A stretch of DNA of 63,426 nucleotides from Bacillota bacterium (GCA_018435125.1 JAHDNZ010000007.1:1-63426), one strand, 5' to 3'; positions 16,316 to 25,095 are shown, counted from the first letter of the stretch. Notes: a model not told the origin generated them from the letters alone. Numbers and translations are program-made.

Positions 16316-16960
16316 TTAAAGTTGTGGGGGAAAGAATTCTGGGAAGGGCCTAGTATCAAATTCAATACAGACATTAGGTTGATCAGGCAGCTCTTCGCAT
16401 TCCACAGGAACAGGACAAAAACCAAAGGAAGGAACAAGCAGTTGGACAAAAAGTCCGATCTTGACAATGATAAAGGCACCGACAAAACAAGCCAGGTCAC
16501 CGTCTGTAGTAATTCTGCAAGATAAGCATTCAAAGACAGCTTCGGTTAAAACTCTATAATCGTAGTTTTCAGCATCCGGTGCATACAAAAGTACTGCCTT
16601 TTTGAACGCTACAGAACGCACAAGGGTTATCTCCGTACCATCTGTGGCAATATAGGTCAAGCTAACATCAGCACAGATAGTAACGTCAACTCTAGCTAGA
16701 GGACCCGAATCAAATTGGGTGATGCAAGTTTGCACAGCTTTGACACTGCCAGGAACAACTTGGCAGCTGACAAAACGTGCTACTGGTTTATCAACATTGA
16801 AAACAAATTCTTCGCATTCACGTTGAGAACAAGCATCATAGATTTTCTGGACATAAATGCAGACAATCTCAGACGGAGTGGGACAGCATTTCTGGTCATA
16901 GATCTGTCCGGGAGATGTTGGTCCAGGTGCCCAGTGAGTTCTAACTGACTTTGTATTCAT
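16316..16960 (-). CDS. Cys-rich coat/surface-type protein
   Basis: The 214-aa protein has about 16 cysteines and short conserved-looking blocks such as KIYDACSQREC near the N-terminus, resembling Cys-rich hypothetical proteins of spore-forming clostridia whose typical block is KxYDSCRxxxC. There is no signal peptide, as expected for spore coat or morphogenetic proteins made inside the mother cell. AAGGAGG lies 9 nt before the ATG at 16960. The C-terminus is Pro/Phe-rich. Assignment to the spore coat is inference from cysteine content and resemblance; I see no sporulation-sigma promoter that I can defend. Confidence 0.6.
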   Translation of the reverse strand: MNTKSVRTHWAPGPTSPGQIYDQKCCPTPSEIVCIYVQKIYDACSQRECEEFVFNVDKPVARFVSCQVVPGSVKAVQTCITQFDSGPLARVDVTICADVSLTYIATDGTEITLVRSVAFKKAVLLYAPDAENYDYRVLTEAVFECLSCRITTDGDLACFVGAFIIVKIGLFVQLLVPSFGFCPVPVECEELPDQPNVCIEFDTRPFPEFFPPQL

Positions 16961-17186
16961 TTACAAAAGCCTCCTTGAACCACGTGTGAAGGCATAGCCT
17001 TCTGTTACCATATTATGAAATATTAAAAAAGGGGTGCAAAGAAGGTGAAATAATGAGGCAGCTTATGCGTTGTTTGGTAAAAATTCATGAATAAGACATG
17101 GGGTATTCATATTGAATAAGCCAAAGCATCATCTTCTTTATTGAAAAAGAATTTTAATAGCAAGTAGTAAAGCTACCTTTCAGGGT

Positions 17187-17215
17187 TTGCTGATAGTACT
17201 TTATGCCTGTATAAT
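17187..17215 (+). promoter_or_regulatory. SigA-type promoter for the CAP-domain gene
   Basis: TTGCTG, a 17-nt spacer, then TATAAT, 25 bp upstream of the ATG. Spacing and -10 are consensus and the -35 matches four of six positions. Confidence 0.65.
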
Positions 17216-17240
17216 CGGATTGTTCAAAGGAGGTATAAAA

Positions 17241-17894
17241 ATGAGACAAATTGTTAAGAAATTTGGGTTTGCGGTACTACTTGCTGTGACAATCCTTTTT
17301 ATGTATACAACACCTGCATTGGGAGCTTCATTTTATTACTGGAATGGATATCAGCTAAAAGTACCTCACTACCTGGCTTATTATTTTAAGGGTGGACAAG
17401 CTACTCCAACTCCAACCCCAACCCCAACTCCAAATCCTAACCCTACACCCACACCCACACCCACACCAGATCCTACCCCAACTCCCACTCCAGAACCTAT
17501 CAATCCCTCTGAGATGAGTGAATCTGAAGATTGGATGTTTGCTAAGGTAAATGAAGAAAGGGTCAAAGCTGGTGTAAAGACTCTGCAAAGAGATCCGGAA
17601 TTAGATCGCATCGCTAGAATTAAAAGTCAAGATCTGGTAGACAACAATTATTTTGCTCACGTCTCGCCAACCTATGGCAGTGTATCCCAGATGCTAAGAA
17701 GCTTTGGCTATGTGTTTAGAGGTGCAGGAGAAAACTTGGCCAAGAGTCAAAGTGCTCAAATCTCCCATTATCGCCTCATGGCTAGTGACGGACATCGTTC
17801 TAATATCCTTTACCCTGCTTATACCCATGTGGGTATTGGGATCGTGCCTTACAAATCTGGTGTTATGATCACACAAATATTTGTTATTAAATAA
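17241..17894 (+). CDS. Secreted CAP-domain (SCP/YkwD-like) protein
   Basis: A 217-aa exported protein: signal peptide to about residue 30 (TTPALGA), a short Tyr-rich segment, a Pro-Thr linker of repeated PT units (about 53-85), then a CAP domain (about 95-217). CAP hallmarks are readable: VNEERVKAGV, the HVSPTYG strand, GAGENLAKS and SDGHRSNILYP with HVGIGIV. Such proteins occur on spores and cell surfaces of Bacillota; their molecular activity is unsettled. The ATG at 17241 with AAAGGAGG is preferred over upstream in-frame starts that lie in the promoter. The last codons lie inside a perfect palindrome. Confidence 0.9.
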   Translation: MRQIVKKFGFAVLLAVTILFMYTTPALGASFYYWNGYQLKVPHYLAYYFKGGQATPTPTPTPTPNPNPTPTPTPTPDPTPTPTPEPINPSEMSESEDWMFAKVNEERVKAGVKTLQRDPELDRIARIKSQDLVDNNYFAHVSPTYGSVSQMLRSFGYVFRGAGENLAKSQSAQISHYRLMASDGHRSNILYPAYTHVGIGIVPYKSGVMITQIFVIK

Positions 17895-17930
17895 AGAGCT
17901 GCCCTAGGGCAGCTCTTTATTTAATAACAA
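17881..17930. repeat. 50-bp perfect palindrome overlapping a gene end (bidirectional terminator)
   Basis: Each 25-nt arm is the exact reverse complement of the other with no spacer; the centre is GCCCTAGGGC. The left arm contains the last four codons and stop of the CAP gene. It works as a terminator stem (GAGCTGCCC..GGGCAGCTC, then TTTATTT), but terminators do not need this much extra perfect symmetry. Confidence 0.85.
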
Positions 17931-18068
17931 TCAGTTGGCTTAAGCAGAGAGATGAGACTTCCTAGAAGGAATTTAGTGGTCATGCGGGAAATTTATGATA
18001 AGGTATCTAAAATACTAATGTATTTTTACAGGGGATATATTTATCCTTAAAGGGGAGGTAGAAAAAGT

Positions 18069-21000
18069 ATGAGAAAAAAACAAAGCTTAATACTGTGCAT
18101 TATTTTCTTGCTTATTATGGTTTCTTTAAACAGTTTTGCTCTAAAAAAGCTAAGTGAAGAAACCAAATCTGAAGAGATCGCCAGGGGTGTTATCCTGACT
18201 GAAAAACGCTGGCAAACAGATTCGGGTTGGGTAGATATCTATATTCTTGAAGTAGATCTCAACCAACCGGGAGTTAAGATTGATGCACTATCTAGCAGCA
18301 ATGGTCTTGCCAATACCCAAACAATGAGTAACATGGCCAGAGAAGCTGGAGCTATCGCTGCAGTTAATGCTGACTTTTTCCTCATTTCCAGCACAGGTGT
18401 ACCTATTGGTTCACAGGTAAGGGATGGCAGGCTTATTAAAACACCTCAACCTGGGCTCGGTGGCTGGACTCATTTTATGATTGATATTGAAAATACAGCA
18501 GATTTTGTTAGGCCTGTTTTTTTAACCAATATTACTTTTGCTGATGGTTCTAGAACCTCAATCCAAGGCTTAAATTGTGAAGTCAACTTTTCCGGATCTA
18601 TAATTGCAGTTTACGACGGCTTCTTTTCACGCACCTCACCTGGACGTTACAGCATTATGAGTAAAAACGCTCAAGACTATATCGAAGTAATTGTAGATGG
18701 CAACAATAAAGTTGTTGAGGTTCGCGAAAATCTTGGAGCGGTGATGATTCCAGAAGGAGGTTTTGTAGTAGCCGGCAGTAATGATGAAGCTCAGTTTTTA
18801 CGCGAGAAGGTTAAAGTTGGCGAGGAGCTAATTTTCAAGGCTTATTCAGAACCCTCTCTTGAGATAATTTATGCTATGCTGGGTGGGCAGCCACTTTTGG
18901 TTGACAGAGGCCATGTTATGCCCATAGGTAGCAGTGATATTTCCGGCATTAATCCCCGAACAGCTGTAGGTATTAGCGAAGATGGTAAAAAGGTATGGCT
19001 AGTTGTAGTAGATGGACGTTCTGCTCGCAGTAGAGGGTTTACATTTAAAGAACTGGCTGAATTTTTCCACGAAGAGATCGGAGCTTATAAAGCCATTAAC
19101 TTAGATGGCGGTGGTTCTAGTGCTATGGTAGTAAAAAAGCCCGGAACAGAGTTTCTAACAGTAGTTAACAGACCTTCTGACGGGAGTGAGCGTCGCGTAC
19201 CTAATGGTTTAGGAGTCTTTATTGATGTAAAAGCAGATGATGTCTATAATATGGCCATACAACTGGAAGAAGAAGGCAAATTTGTTTCCTTTCCCACAGA
19301 AATTGTTAATATTCCTCAAACAACTAGTAAAAAGATTAAAGCGTTGGCTTACGCAGCTGATGGAAGTGTTATTGGGAATGCTAAAGTGGTTTGGACAGTT
19401 GAACCTGAAATTGCAACTATCGAATATGGGTATATCAAACCTTTTGATACTGGATATGCTACCGTGACGGCCAAAGTAGTGGGAACTGATATTGAGGCAA
19501 CCCAAGAGATCCATGTTCTGGATGAATTGGTAAGTTTGGAAATAATGCCTAACTCAATTGCGACCTCAGTTGGTCAGAGTATACCTCTTCAGGTAAAAGC
19601 CACTGACGTGGAAGGCTTTTCTGTACTTTTGGAGCCAAATGATGTTAACTGGGAAATTCGCGGTGAGATTGGGGTAGTAAGAAACGGTATTTTTTACGCG
19701 GAAAAAGACATGTCAGCTGGAGTTATTGCAGCTGAATACGAAGGGCTAAAAGCAGGTGTGGCGGTTGTTGTTGGCTCGCAGGTCCTTCTTTTGAGTGATT
19801 TTGAAAATCCAAGAGAATGGTCCTTTAGCACCTATCCGGCTGAAGTTTCCGGTAAACTTGAATTTACAACCGAACAGGTAAAAAATGGTTCATTAGCAGC
19901 TAAACTTAGTTATGACTTTACCACCACTACTAGAACTCGCGCCGCTTATGTAAACAATGTCAATATTAAACTACCAGGCAGACCTTTAAAGCTTGGCCTT
20001 TGGGTCTATGGAGATGGTAATGGTCATTGGTTCCGCGGTGAGCTTACAGATGCTAATGGAGTGAAAAAAGTTCTCGATTTTGCTATGAATGTTGACTGGA
20101 CAGGATGGAGGTATATTACAGCTGAGATACCTCAAGATATTGATTTTCCAGTAAATTTAAAACGGGTCTATTTAGTCGAAGCCAAACCTGACAGGATGGA
20201 TAAAGGTGTAATCTATCTCGATGGGTTGGAAGCAGTTTTGCCTCAAGAGATACCAGCTGATCTTTTAGATGGGTTTGAGACAATAGTTAAAGATCCTCAC
20301 AATATATTAGTAGAACCAGTTAAGCCCGATATGGAGAATGAATTCAGATTTGTGGTTTTGGGCGATTCAAAAGTTATTGCCGGAGCATCAAGTTCAATTG
20401 GTAATACTATTTTGAGGCGTTCTATCGAGATGATTAATAACGAAAAAGACTTAGATTTTGCTATCTACACCGGTGATTTAATCGAACACGATACTTCAGA
20501 AAACTATCAAGCTGGCATAGAGGCTCTAAAACCTCTTAATATCCCATATAAAATGGTAATAGCCAATCATGAAATAGCTAAAACCAATAACTATCGAAAC
20601 TTTATTAAATACTTTGGTGAAACCTATTATAGTTTTGTGCATAAGAACTCTTACTTTATAGTTCTAAACTCAGCCAAAGGTGGTCTGACAGTTTCGGATC
20701 CTGCCCAATGGGCTTGGCTAAGAGAGGAGCTTGAAAAAGCTAATCAGCTAACTAAAATAGATAATGTCATTCTGGCTATGCATATACCTACCTACGATCC
20801 TAACCCTGGGAGCAACACTGGTTTTAATACTGCTGAAGCTGAGCAATTAGAGAAAATGCTGGCCGAATACAAACGCACCAGTGGCAAAAATGTTTGGCTC
20901 TTCCATGGACATGTGCATGGTTTTGCGCGTCGTATCCGTGATGGAGTGCAATACATTGATTCTGCGGGTTCAGGAAGTGAACTATATCTTCCGCCTAAGT

Positions 21001-21329
21001 TTGGTGGCTTTTATCACTATGTAATAGTTGCTGTTAAAGGTCCCCAAATTACCTACCAAGTCTACCCATTAATTGATAAAATAGTCATAACTCCCACAAA
21101 TGATACCCTGAAAGTAGGAGAAACAGCAGTTTTTTCGGCTGAAGCATATGGGCCAAAGGGACTTAAATTTCCTCTGCGTTATCCGGCTCAAGCTATCTGG
21201 GCTTCATCAGATCCTGCTATTGGGACAATTGATCCAGATGGTTACTTTACAGCTTTAGCCAAAGGGACTACAACAATCACCATAACTTCAGGAATATTTA
21301 CAGAAAGTTTAACCTTAAAGATAGAATAA
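18069..21329 (+). CDS. Large secreted phosphodiester glycosidase / metallophosphoesterase fusion
   Basis: The 1086-aa product begins with a signal peptide (to about residue 24). Residues about 75-380 form a NAGPA-type (DUF2233) phosphodiester glycosidase domain, with AVNADFF, RTAVGIS and INLDGGGSSAMV (N344-DGGGS). Two bacterial-Ig-like domains (about 400-565) and a galactose-binding-like beta domain (about 580-745) follow. Residues about 755-1000 are a calcineurin-like metallophosphoesterase with GDSK (765), GDLIEHD (802), NHE (833-835) and GHVHG (947-951), followed by a third Ig-like domain. NAGPA-family enzymes cleave sugar-1-phosphodiesters, and the second domain could then hydrolyse the phosphate product; both would act outside the cell, perhaps on teichoic-acid-like or glycan phosphodiesters (inference). 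A single gene with its own terminator. Confidence 0.88.
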   Translation: MRKKQSLILCIIFLLIMVSLNSFALKKLSEETKSEEIARGVILTEKRWQTDSGWVDIYILEVDLNQPGVKIDALSSSNGLANTQTMSNMAREAGAIAAVNADFFLISSTGVPIGSQVRDGRLIKTPQPGLGGWTHFMIDIENTADFVRPVFLTNITFADGSRTSIQGLNCEVNFSGSIIAVYDGFFSRTSPGRYSIMSKNAQDYIEVIVDGNNKVVEVRENLGAVMIPEGGFVVAGSNDEAQFLREKVKVGEELIFKAYSEPSLEIIYAMLGGQPLLVDRGHVMPIGSSDISGINPRTAVGISEDGKKVWLVVVDGRSARSRGFTFKELAEFFHEEIGAYKAINLDGGGSSAMVVKKPGTEFLTVVNRPSDGSERRVPNGLGVFIDVKADDVYNMAIQLEEEGKFVSFPTEIVNIPQTTSKKIKALAYAADGSVIGNAKVVWTVEPEIATIEYGYIKPFDTGYATVTAKVVGTDIEATQEIHVLDELVSLEIMPNSIATSVGQSIPLQVKATDVEGFSVLLEPNDVNWEIRGEIGVVRNGIFYAEKDMSAGVIAAEYEGLKAGVAVVVGSQVLLLSDFENPREWSFSTYPAEVSGKLEFTTEQVKNGSLAAKLSYDFTTTTRTRAAYVNNVNIKLPGRPLKLGLWVYGDGNGHWFRGELTDANGVKKVLDFAMNVDWTGWRYITAEIPQDIDFPVNLKRVYLVEAKPDRMDKGVIYLDGLEAVLPQEIPADLLDGFETIVKDPHNILVEPVKPDMENEFRFVVLGDSKVIAGASSSIGNTILRRSIEMINNEKDLDFAIYTGDLIEHDTSENYQAGIEALKPLNIPYKMVIANHEIAKTNNYRNFIKYFGETYYSFVHKNSYFIVLNSAKGGLTVSDPAQWAWLREELEKANQLTKIDNVILAMHIPTYDPNPGSNTGFNTAEAEQLEKMLAEYKRTSGKNVWLFHGHVHGFARRIRDGVQYIDSAGSGSELYLPPKFGGFYHYVIVAVKGPQITYQVYPLIDKIVITPTNDTLKVGETAVFSAEAYGPKGLKFPLRYPAQAIWASSDPAIGTIDPDGYFTALAKGTTTITITSGIFTESLTLKIE

Positions 21330-21343
21330 ATAAAGATAATGGC

Positions 21344-21374
21344 AAAGAGGGCATAAGAAATGCCCTCTTTTCTT
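21344..21374. terminator. Bidirectional terminator
   Basis: An 11-bp perfect stem (AAAGAGGGCAT / ATGCCCTCTTT) with a 5-nt loop and T-rich flank, between the converging genes at 21329 (+) and 21379 (-). Confidence 0.88.
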
Positions 21375-21378
21375 TAAT

Positions 21379-21564
21379 CTATTCTTCGGTTTCTATAGCA
21401 TTAGTTGGACAAGAGTCTGCAGCATCCAATACGGCATCTTCGTTGCCGTCTGGTTTGTTGATAACCTGAGCAGTTTCATGCTCACCGAGTTCAAAGACTT
21501 CGGGACAGATTTCCTCACACATTCCACAGGCAATACAAAGATCAGGATCGATACGAACTTTCAT
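21379..21564 (-). CDS. Single-cluster ferredoxin
   Basis: This 61-aa electron carrier has C10-x2-C13-x2-C16 and a distant C52-P, the ligand pattern of a single [4Fe-4S] ferredoxin of the monocluster type. C20 is an extra cysteine, at the position that in dicluster ferredoxins would ligate the second cluster; here it may form a disulfide or be free. The sequence is acidic, as is usual. GGGAGGATTT precedes the ATG. It is monocistronic; its redox partner is not evident locally. It fits an anaerobic lifestyle. Confidence 0.93.
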   Translation of the reverse strand: MKVRIDPDLCIACGMCEEICPEVFELGEHETAQVINKPDGNEDAVLDAADSCPTNAIETEE

Positions 21565-21729
21565 AATGTAAATCCTCCCTCTTTTTACAACATGTTAAAA
21601 TCTAAGCTAATCTCTATCTAAAGGCAGGATACCCAGCCTTTGGCAGACATATGCATCTAAAGGCAGGTACTTATCTTGTGTTTAGCGAATAAAACCAAAT
21701 AATAGTTTTACTTTGGTATATAGATGGTA

Positions 21730-21755
21730 TGAACAATTACCTTAGGCTATGCGAC
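21730..21755 (+). promoter_or_regulatory. Possible ECF-sigma promoter (autoregulation)
   Basis: TGAACA, then CGAC 17 nt after the AAC, resembles the AAC/CGT-type promoters used by SigW-like ECF factors, 60 bp upstream of the ECF sigma gene. The match is partial, so autoregulation is only a hypothesis. Confidence 0.3.
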
Positions 21756-21812
21756 AATAATAAATGTAAGGAATTTATTTTAGGATAAGTTTGTGCCAGC
21801 GAGGTGAAAAAC

Positions 21813-22409
21813 ATGGCGCTAGAGGAAAGACTAGCTGATTATTCTTTAGTTCAAAAGTTAAAAGCAGGAGACAGCGATGCTTATGATAGTTTAAATAGAG
21901 AGTATGCTGGCAAAATGTTTCGCTTAGTTTGCCGTCTGGCAGGGCCAGAAGAAGCTGAGGACCTTGTACAGGAAGCTTTTATGCAAATCTATCGTTCGAT
22001 GGATTCCTTTCGAGGTGACTGTAGTATTGGGACCTGGGTTTATAAAATAACTACCAATGTGTGCCAGGACTATCTAAGGCGAAAGAACAGACGTAGTTGG
22101 CGAAATCTTTTTTCGCTGGACTGGTTAAAAAGCGAAACTGATCGCGAACTTCCTTCTCCACTTTTAGAACCACCTGAGATAGCTGAAATAAAAGATGATT
22201 TAGATCGTTTAAGGCTAGCAATTGCCACTTTGCCGGTAGAACAACGCGCAGTTTTGGTACTGCATGACTTAGAACAGCTAACCTATCAGGAAGTGGCTGA
22301 TGTTTTAGGCATAGCTTTAGGGACGGTTAAATCACGTCTTTTCTATGCTAGACAAAAGGTACGGTTGATCTTTGAGGGGGGTGCAAAAAGTGAGATGCCC
22401 CGATCGTAA
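21813..22409 (+). CDS. ECF-type RNA polymerase sigma factor
   Basis: This 198-aa sigma-70 family protein contains region 2 (about 20-90; AEDLVQEAFMQIYRSMDSFRG, and TWVYKITTNVCQDYLRRKNR) and region 4 (about 130-180; LPVEQRAVLVLHDLEQLTYQEVADVLGIALGTVKSRL), with no regions 1 or 3, as in SigW/SigM-like ECF factors. The ATG at 21813 has GAGGTG upstream; a GTG three codons earlier would overlap it. The gene overlaps the anti-sigma gene by 20 nt and heads a three-gene unit. Confidence 0.93.
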   Translation: MALEERLADYSLVQKLKAGDSDAYDSLNREYAGKMFRLVCRLAGPEEAEDLVQEAFMQIYRSMDSFRGDCSIGTWVYKITTNVCQDYLRRKNRRSWRNLFSLDWLKSETDRELPSPLLEPPEIAEIKDDLDRLRLAIATLPVEQRAVLVLHDLEQLTYQEVADVLGIALGTVKSRLFYARQKVRLIFEGGAKSEMPRS

Positions 22410-22791
22410 ACAATTATCAGCCTATGTCGATAAAGAACTTACCTTTTCAGAAATGCAAGTAATTGACGAGCATTTAAAAGACTGTTTAAGTTGCCGAATT
22501 GAAGTAGAACGTTTAAAAAGGATGCTCAATGGATTTCGGGCTTTAGCTAAGGAAGGGCTGTCTATACCGGCACCATTTCAGATATCCCATTCAGACAATC
22601 ATTTTAAATGGGCGATTACAGTAGCTGTTTTTGTTTTGGTATTGGTAAGTGCTATTATCATAGGTTACAGCCATGAAAATACAGTAGCTAAAAATTTAAA
22701 TCATAATGACCTGGAATTTTATTATAAAAATCATAGTAACTATATTCAAAAACCTAGTCAAAGCTATTTTAGTTTAGTCTCCTGGGAGTGA
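22390..22791 (+). CDS. Membrane zinc-binding anti-sigma factor
   Basis: A 133-aa protein with an N-terminal ZAS/zf-HC2 zinc motif (C3, then H28-x3-C32-x2-C35), one membrane helix (about residues 72-94) and a short external tail. It should hold the preceding ECF sigma factor at the membrane until a redox or envelope signal arrives. I choose the GTG at 22390 because GAGGGGGG ends 9 nt upstream; the GTG at 22381 is possible but touches the site. Overlap with the sigma gene indicates coupled synthesis. The external part is short, so sensing may rely on the next protein. Confidence 0.88.
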   Translation: MRCPDRKQLSAYVDKELTFSEMQVIDEHLKDCLSCRIEVERLKRMLNGFRALAKEGLSIPAPFQISHSDNHFKWAITVAVFVLVLVSAIIIGYSHENTVAKNLNHNDLEFYYKNHSNYIQKPSQSYFSLVSWE

Positions 22792-22797
22792 TTATAA

Positions 22798-23742
22798 ATG
22801 CTCTGGTTAGTAATACTAGTGGCTCTAGCTATTAATACACTTGCTGCAAATCCAGCCAGTATTTGGCAACAGTTACAGTTAGCAGAAAATACACCTGTTT
22901 TATATGACGAAGTAGTTATTAATACCATAGGAGATGGGTTTTCCATACACTACTACAAAGTTTATCGCTTAGATGCCTTTAATGAAAGAAGAGAAGAAAC
23001 AGGTTATTATAAAGAAGAAACCATCCAGGTCTACTTAAAAAAGAATGACAGTACCTATTTATGGATAGGTAATATACCCTACGCCCTAGAAAAAAAGATG
23101 ACTTCAAAAATTGAAGATATGGTTCCGGTAGATTATGCTGTGGAGTATTTAGACGGGAAAGAGGTTGCTGTTTTGTATCTGCAATCAAAGCTTTTACCTG
23201 TAATGATCAAAAAGTATCTCAATCCTTTAGATAATGAATTAATAAAAGAAGAGGTTTACCACCAAAACATATTGGTACAGGTAAGAGAACGGAGAAACAT
23301 TCAAACCAACCCTTCTTTAGAAAAGATGCTTTTTGAGATACCCAAAGGGTATAAAATCTATACCGATAGGCATACCTGGGAGAGGTTTATAGTTAGTAAA
23401 TTCCTTAAGCCGAGGATCTCTTTTAATATCTTATATCCGGTTTGGTTACCCATAAACTGGGAACTTGCAGATATAGGTATTAATGATTTTGCAACAACAA
23501 AAATGGTTGTGTATCGCTTCTTTGATGGCAAGGAATTCTATTCTCTGTTTTTAAGGCCAGCAGAGCTTACACCAGATGATGACAGCGGCAAAGAAAGGAC
23601 TCGCTTTTTTGTCCAATATAAAGGTAACATGGGTGTTTACCAGCTCGAGAACCAAGATTATATAATCACCTTAGTAGGCAAACTCCAAGAAAAGGATGCT
23701 ATTAAAATCATTGATTCCTTAACTAAATTAAATGCAGAGTGA
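22798..23742 (+). CDS. Exported RseB/LolA-fold-like regulatory partner
   Basis: This 314-aa exported protein has a signal peptide (to about residue 17, INTLAAN) and then long antiparallel-strand segments typical of the LolA/RseB fold (LYLQSKLLPVMIKKYLNPLDNELIKEEVYHQN, read in parts; a dimer-like second half from about residue 190 with FNILYPVWLPINW). It starts 6 nt after the anti-sigma gene. In proteobacteria RseB binds the anti-sigma RseA outside the inner membrane and gates its cleavage; the same role is inferred here from position and fold-like pattern. The sequence similarity is weak, so a general outer-surface lipid-binding protein remains possible. Confidence 0.65.
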   Translation: MLWLVILVALAINTLAANPASIWQQLQLAENTPVLYDEVVINTIGDGFSIHYYKVYRLDAFNERREETGYYKEETIQVYLKKNDSTYLWIGNIPYALEKKMTSKIEDMVPVDYAVEYLDGKEVAVLYLQSKLLPVMIKKYLNPLDNELIKEEVYHQNILVQVRERRNIQTNPSLEKMLFEIPKGYKIYTDRHTWERFIVSKFLKPRISFNILYPVWLPINWELADIGINDFATTKMVVYRFFDGKEFYSLFLRPAELTPDDDSGKERTRFFVQYKGNMGVYQLENQDYIITLVGKLQEKDAIKIIDSLTKLNAE

Positions 23743-23815
23743 TTATAAATAAGAGGATTATGCAGGATGTTTTGGAAACACAAGTAGAAACTATAGATTG
23801 AAAACAGAAGGTTTT

Positions 23816-23845
23816 AAGTCGGCCTTATTGGGTCGGCTTTTTTAT
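23816..23845 (+). terminator. Terminator of the sigma operon
   Basis: AAGTCGGCC pairs with GGGTCGGCTT (including G-U pairs) and is followed by TTTTTT. The following 226 nt to the next gene hold no other feature I can support apart from a small palindrome GGTGAGACTCACC near 24035. Confidence 0.8.
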
Positions 23846-24071
23846 TAAAAAGAAGGTAAGAGCCAATTTAGGTAGGTGTAGTGGAATTAGAGATCTATTT
23901 ATAAAGCGTTAATAATTTTATGCCTTGATAAACCATTAAAGATAAATCATAATAAACCTATAAAAAGATAAAACTTTTTGCATTTGGATTAATTTAGGGT
24001 TAAACTAAGTAAAACAGAGGCAGAGAGAAAATTACATGGTGAGACTCACCTTAGCAATAGGGGGCTTGTAA

Positions 24072-25058
24072 ATGGAAGTAGGGAAATTATCACCGGATTT
24101 ACTAAAAAGTTCAGTTTTACGCTTTGAAGGCACTAAAAGATCTGAGGTTTTAATTGGAGCTTTGTTAGGAGAAGATAGTGCCATAATAGATATGAAGGAT
24201 TATTTATTAGCTATTTCTGTTGATCCAATCACTGGTGCCGGTAGCAATGTAGGACGACTAGCTGTTCATGTTTCCTGTAATGATGTTGTAGCCAATGGAG
24301 CTGAACCCTTTGCTATTCAGGTATTGCTTTTGATGTCTGTAAACGAGAAACCTGAAGATATTGAAGCGATAATGTATGAAATTTCTAAAACAGCGGAAGA
24401 AATTGGAGTCCAAGTTATAGGTGGGCATACCGAATTTACAGATAAAGTAACAGCTCCAATTGTAGCGGTCACAGCTTTAGGTAAGGTTTCAAGGGAAAGG
24501 TTAGCAACTAGTACAGAAGCTAAAATCGGTGATAAGATAGTCATTACAAAGGGTGCCGGTATTGAAGGAACAGCAATAATTGCTAAAGATTTTCCAGAAC
24601 TATTAACTGGTATATCTACAGAAATAATTGCTAAAGCTGAAAAAAACTTCGGTTTAATTAGTGTGATACCTGAAGGACGTATAGCTTCTTCTCTTGGAGT
24701 TAAAGTGCTTCACGATGCCACTGAAGGTGGTGTTTTAGGAGCTTTATGGGAAATTGCAGAAGCTTCTAACGTGGGTTTTGTGATAGATGCAGGAGCTGTC
24801 CCTGTCAGAGAGGAGACAAAAGTTATCTGTAATCATTTAGGTCTTGATCCGCTTAGACTACTATCATCGGGTACTTTAATTATGATAACTGAAAAGGCTG
24901 ATATTCTTATAAAGAATCTTTCTGAAGAAGGTATTGATGCCAGTATCATTGGCAAAATAGTTGATAAAGATAGCGGTCGCTTTTTAATGGCCCAAGAAAA
25001 GAGGATACCTATTGCTGGCCCAAGCAATGATGAGTTATGGCGCTTAAAAAAGTCATAA
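24072..25058 (+). CDS. AIR-synthase-related (HypE/PurM-like) protein
   Basis: At 328 aa this has the two-domain PurM/HypE layout: an N-terminal half with the acidic GEDSAIIDM and DPITG motifs, then NDVVANGAEP and GGHTEFT, and a C-terminal half with HDATEGGVLGALWEI. These are conserved in ATP-dependent AIR-synthase-like enzymes. It lacks the C-terminal Cys-containing tail needed by true HypE, ending KKS, and no hydrogenase-maturation genes are near, so the substrate is unknown. Many Bacillota carry this orphan type as an 'AIR synthase related protein'. The ATG is preceded by AGGGGG. The tRNA cluster follows immediately. Confidence 0.82.
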   Translation: MEVGKLSPDLLKSSVLRFEGTKRSEVLIGALLGEDSAIIDMKDYLLAISVDPITGAGSNVGRLAVHVSCNDVVANGAEPFAIQVLLLMSVNEKPEDIEAIMYEISKTAEEIGVQVIGGHTEFTDKVTAPIVAVTALGKVSRERLATSTEAKIGDKIVITKGAGIEGTAIIAKDFPELLTGISTEIIAKAEKNFGLISVIPEGRIASSLGVKVLHDATEGGVLGALWEIAEASNVGFVIDAGAVPVREETKVICNHLGLDPLRLLSSGTLIMITEKADILIKNLSEEGIDASIIGKIVDKDSGRFLMAQEKRIPIAGPSNDELWRLKKS

Positions 25059-25065
25059 AAGGGTG

Positions 25066-25095
25066 TTGACATTATAATGGGAAACATCATATAAT
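25066..25095 (+). promoter_or_regulatory. Near-consensus SigA promoter of the tRNA cluster
   Basis: TTGACA, an 18-nt spacer, then TATAAT; both hexamers are perfect. It lies 8 bp after the stop of the preceding gene and about 35 bp before the first tRNA, as expected for a strong stable-RNA promoter. Confidence 0.92.

Noticed and set aside
16223-16525. Plus-strand open frame of about 100 codons
   Set aside because: It lies antisense to the Cys-rich coat-like gene and overlaps a terminator hairpin at its start; composition is not protein-like.
17355-17611. Antisense open frames with Gly-Val repeats across the CAP gene
   Set aside because: They are the reverse complement of the PT-repeat linker; no ribosome-binding site, and the repeats simply mirror the sense codons.
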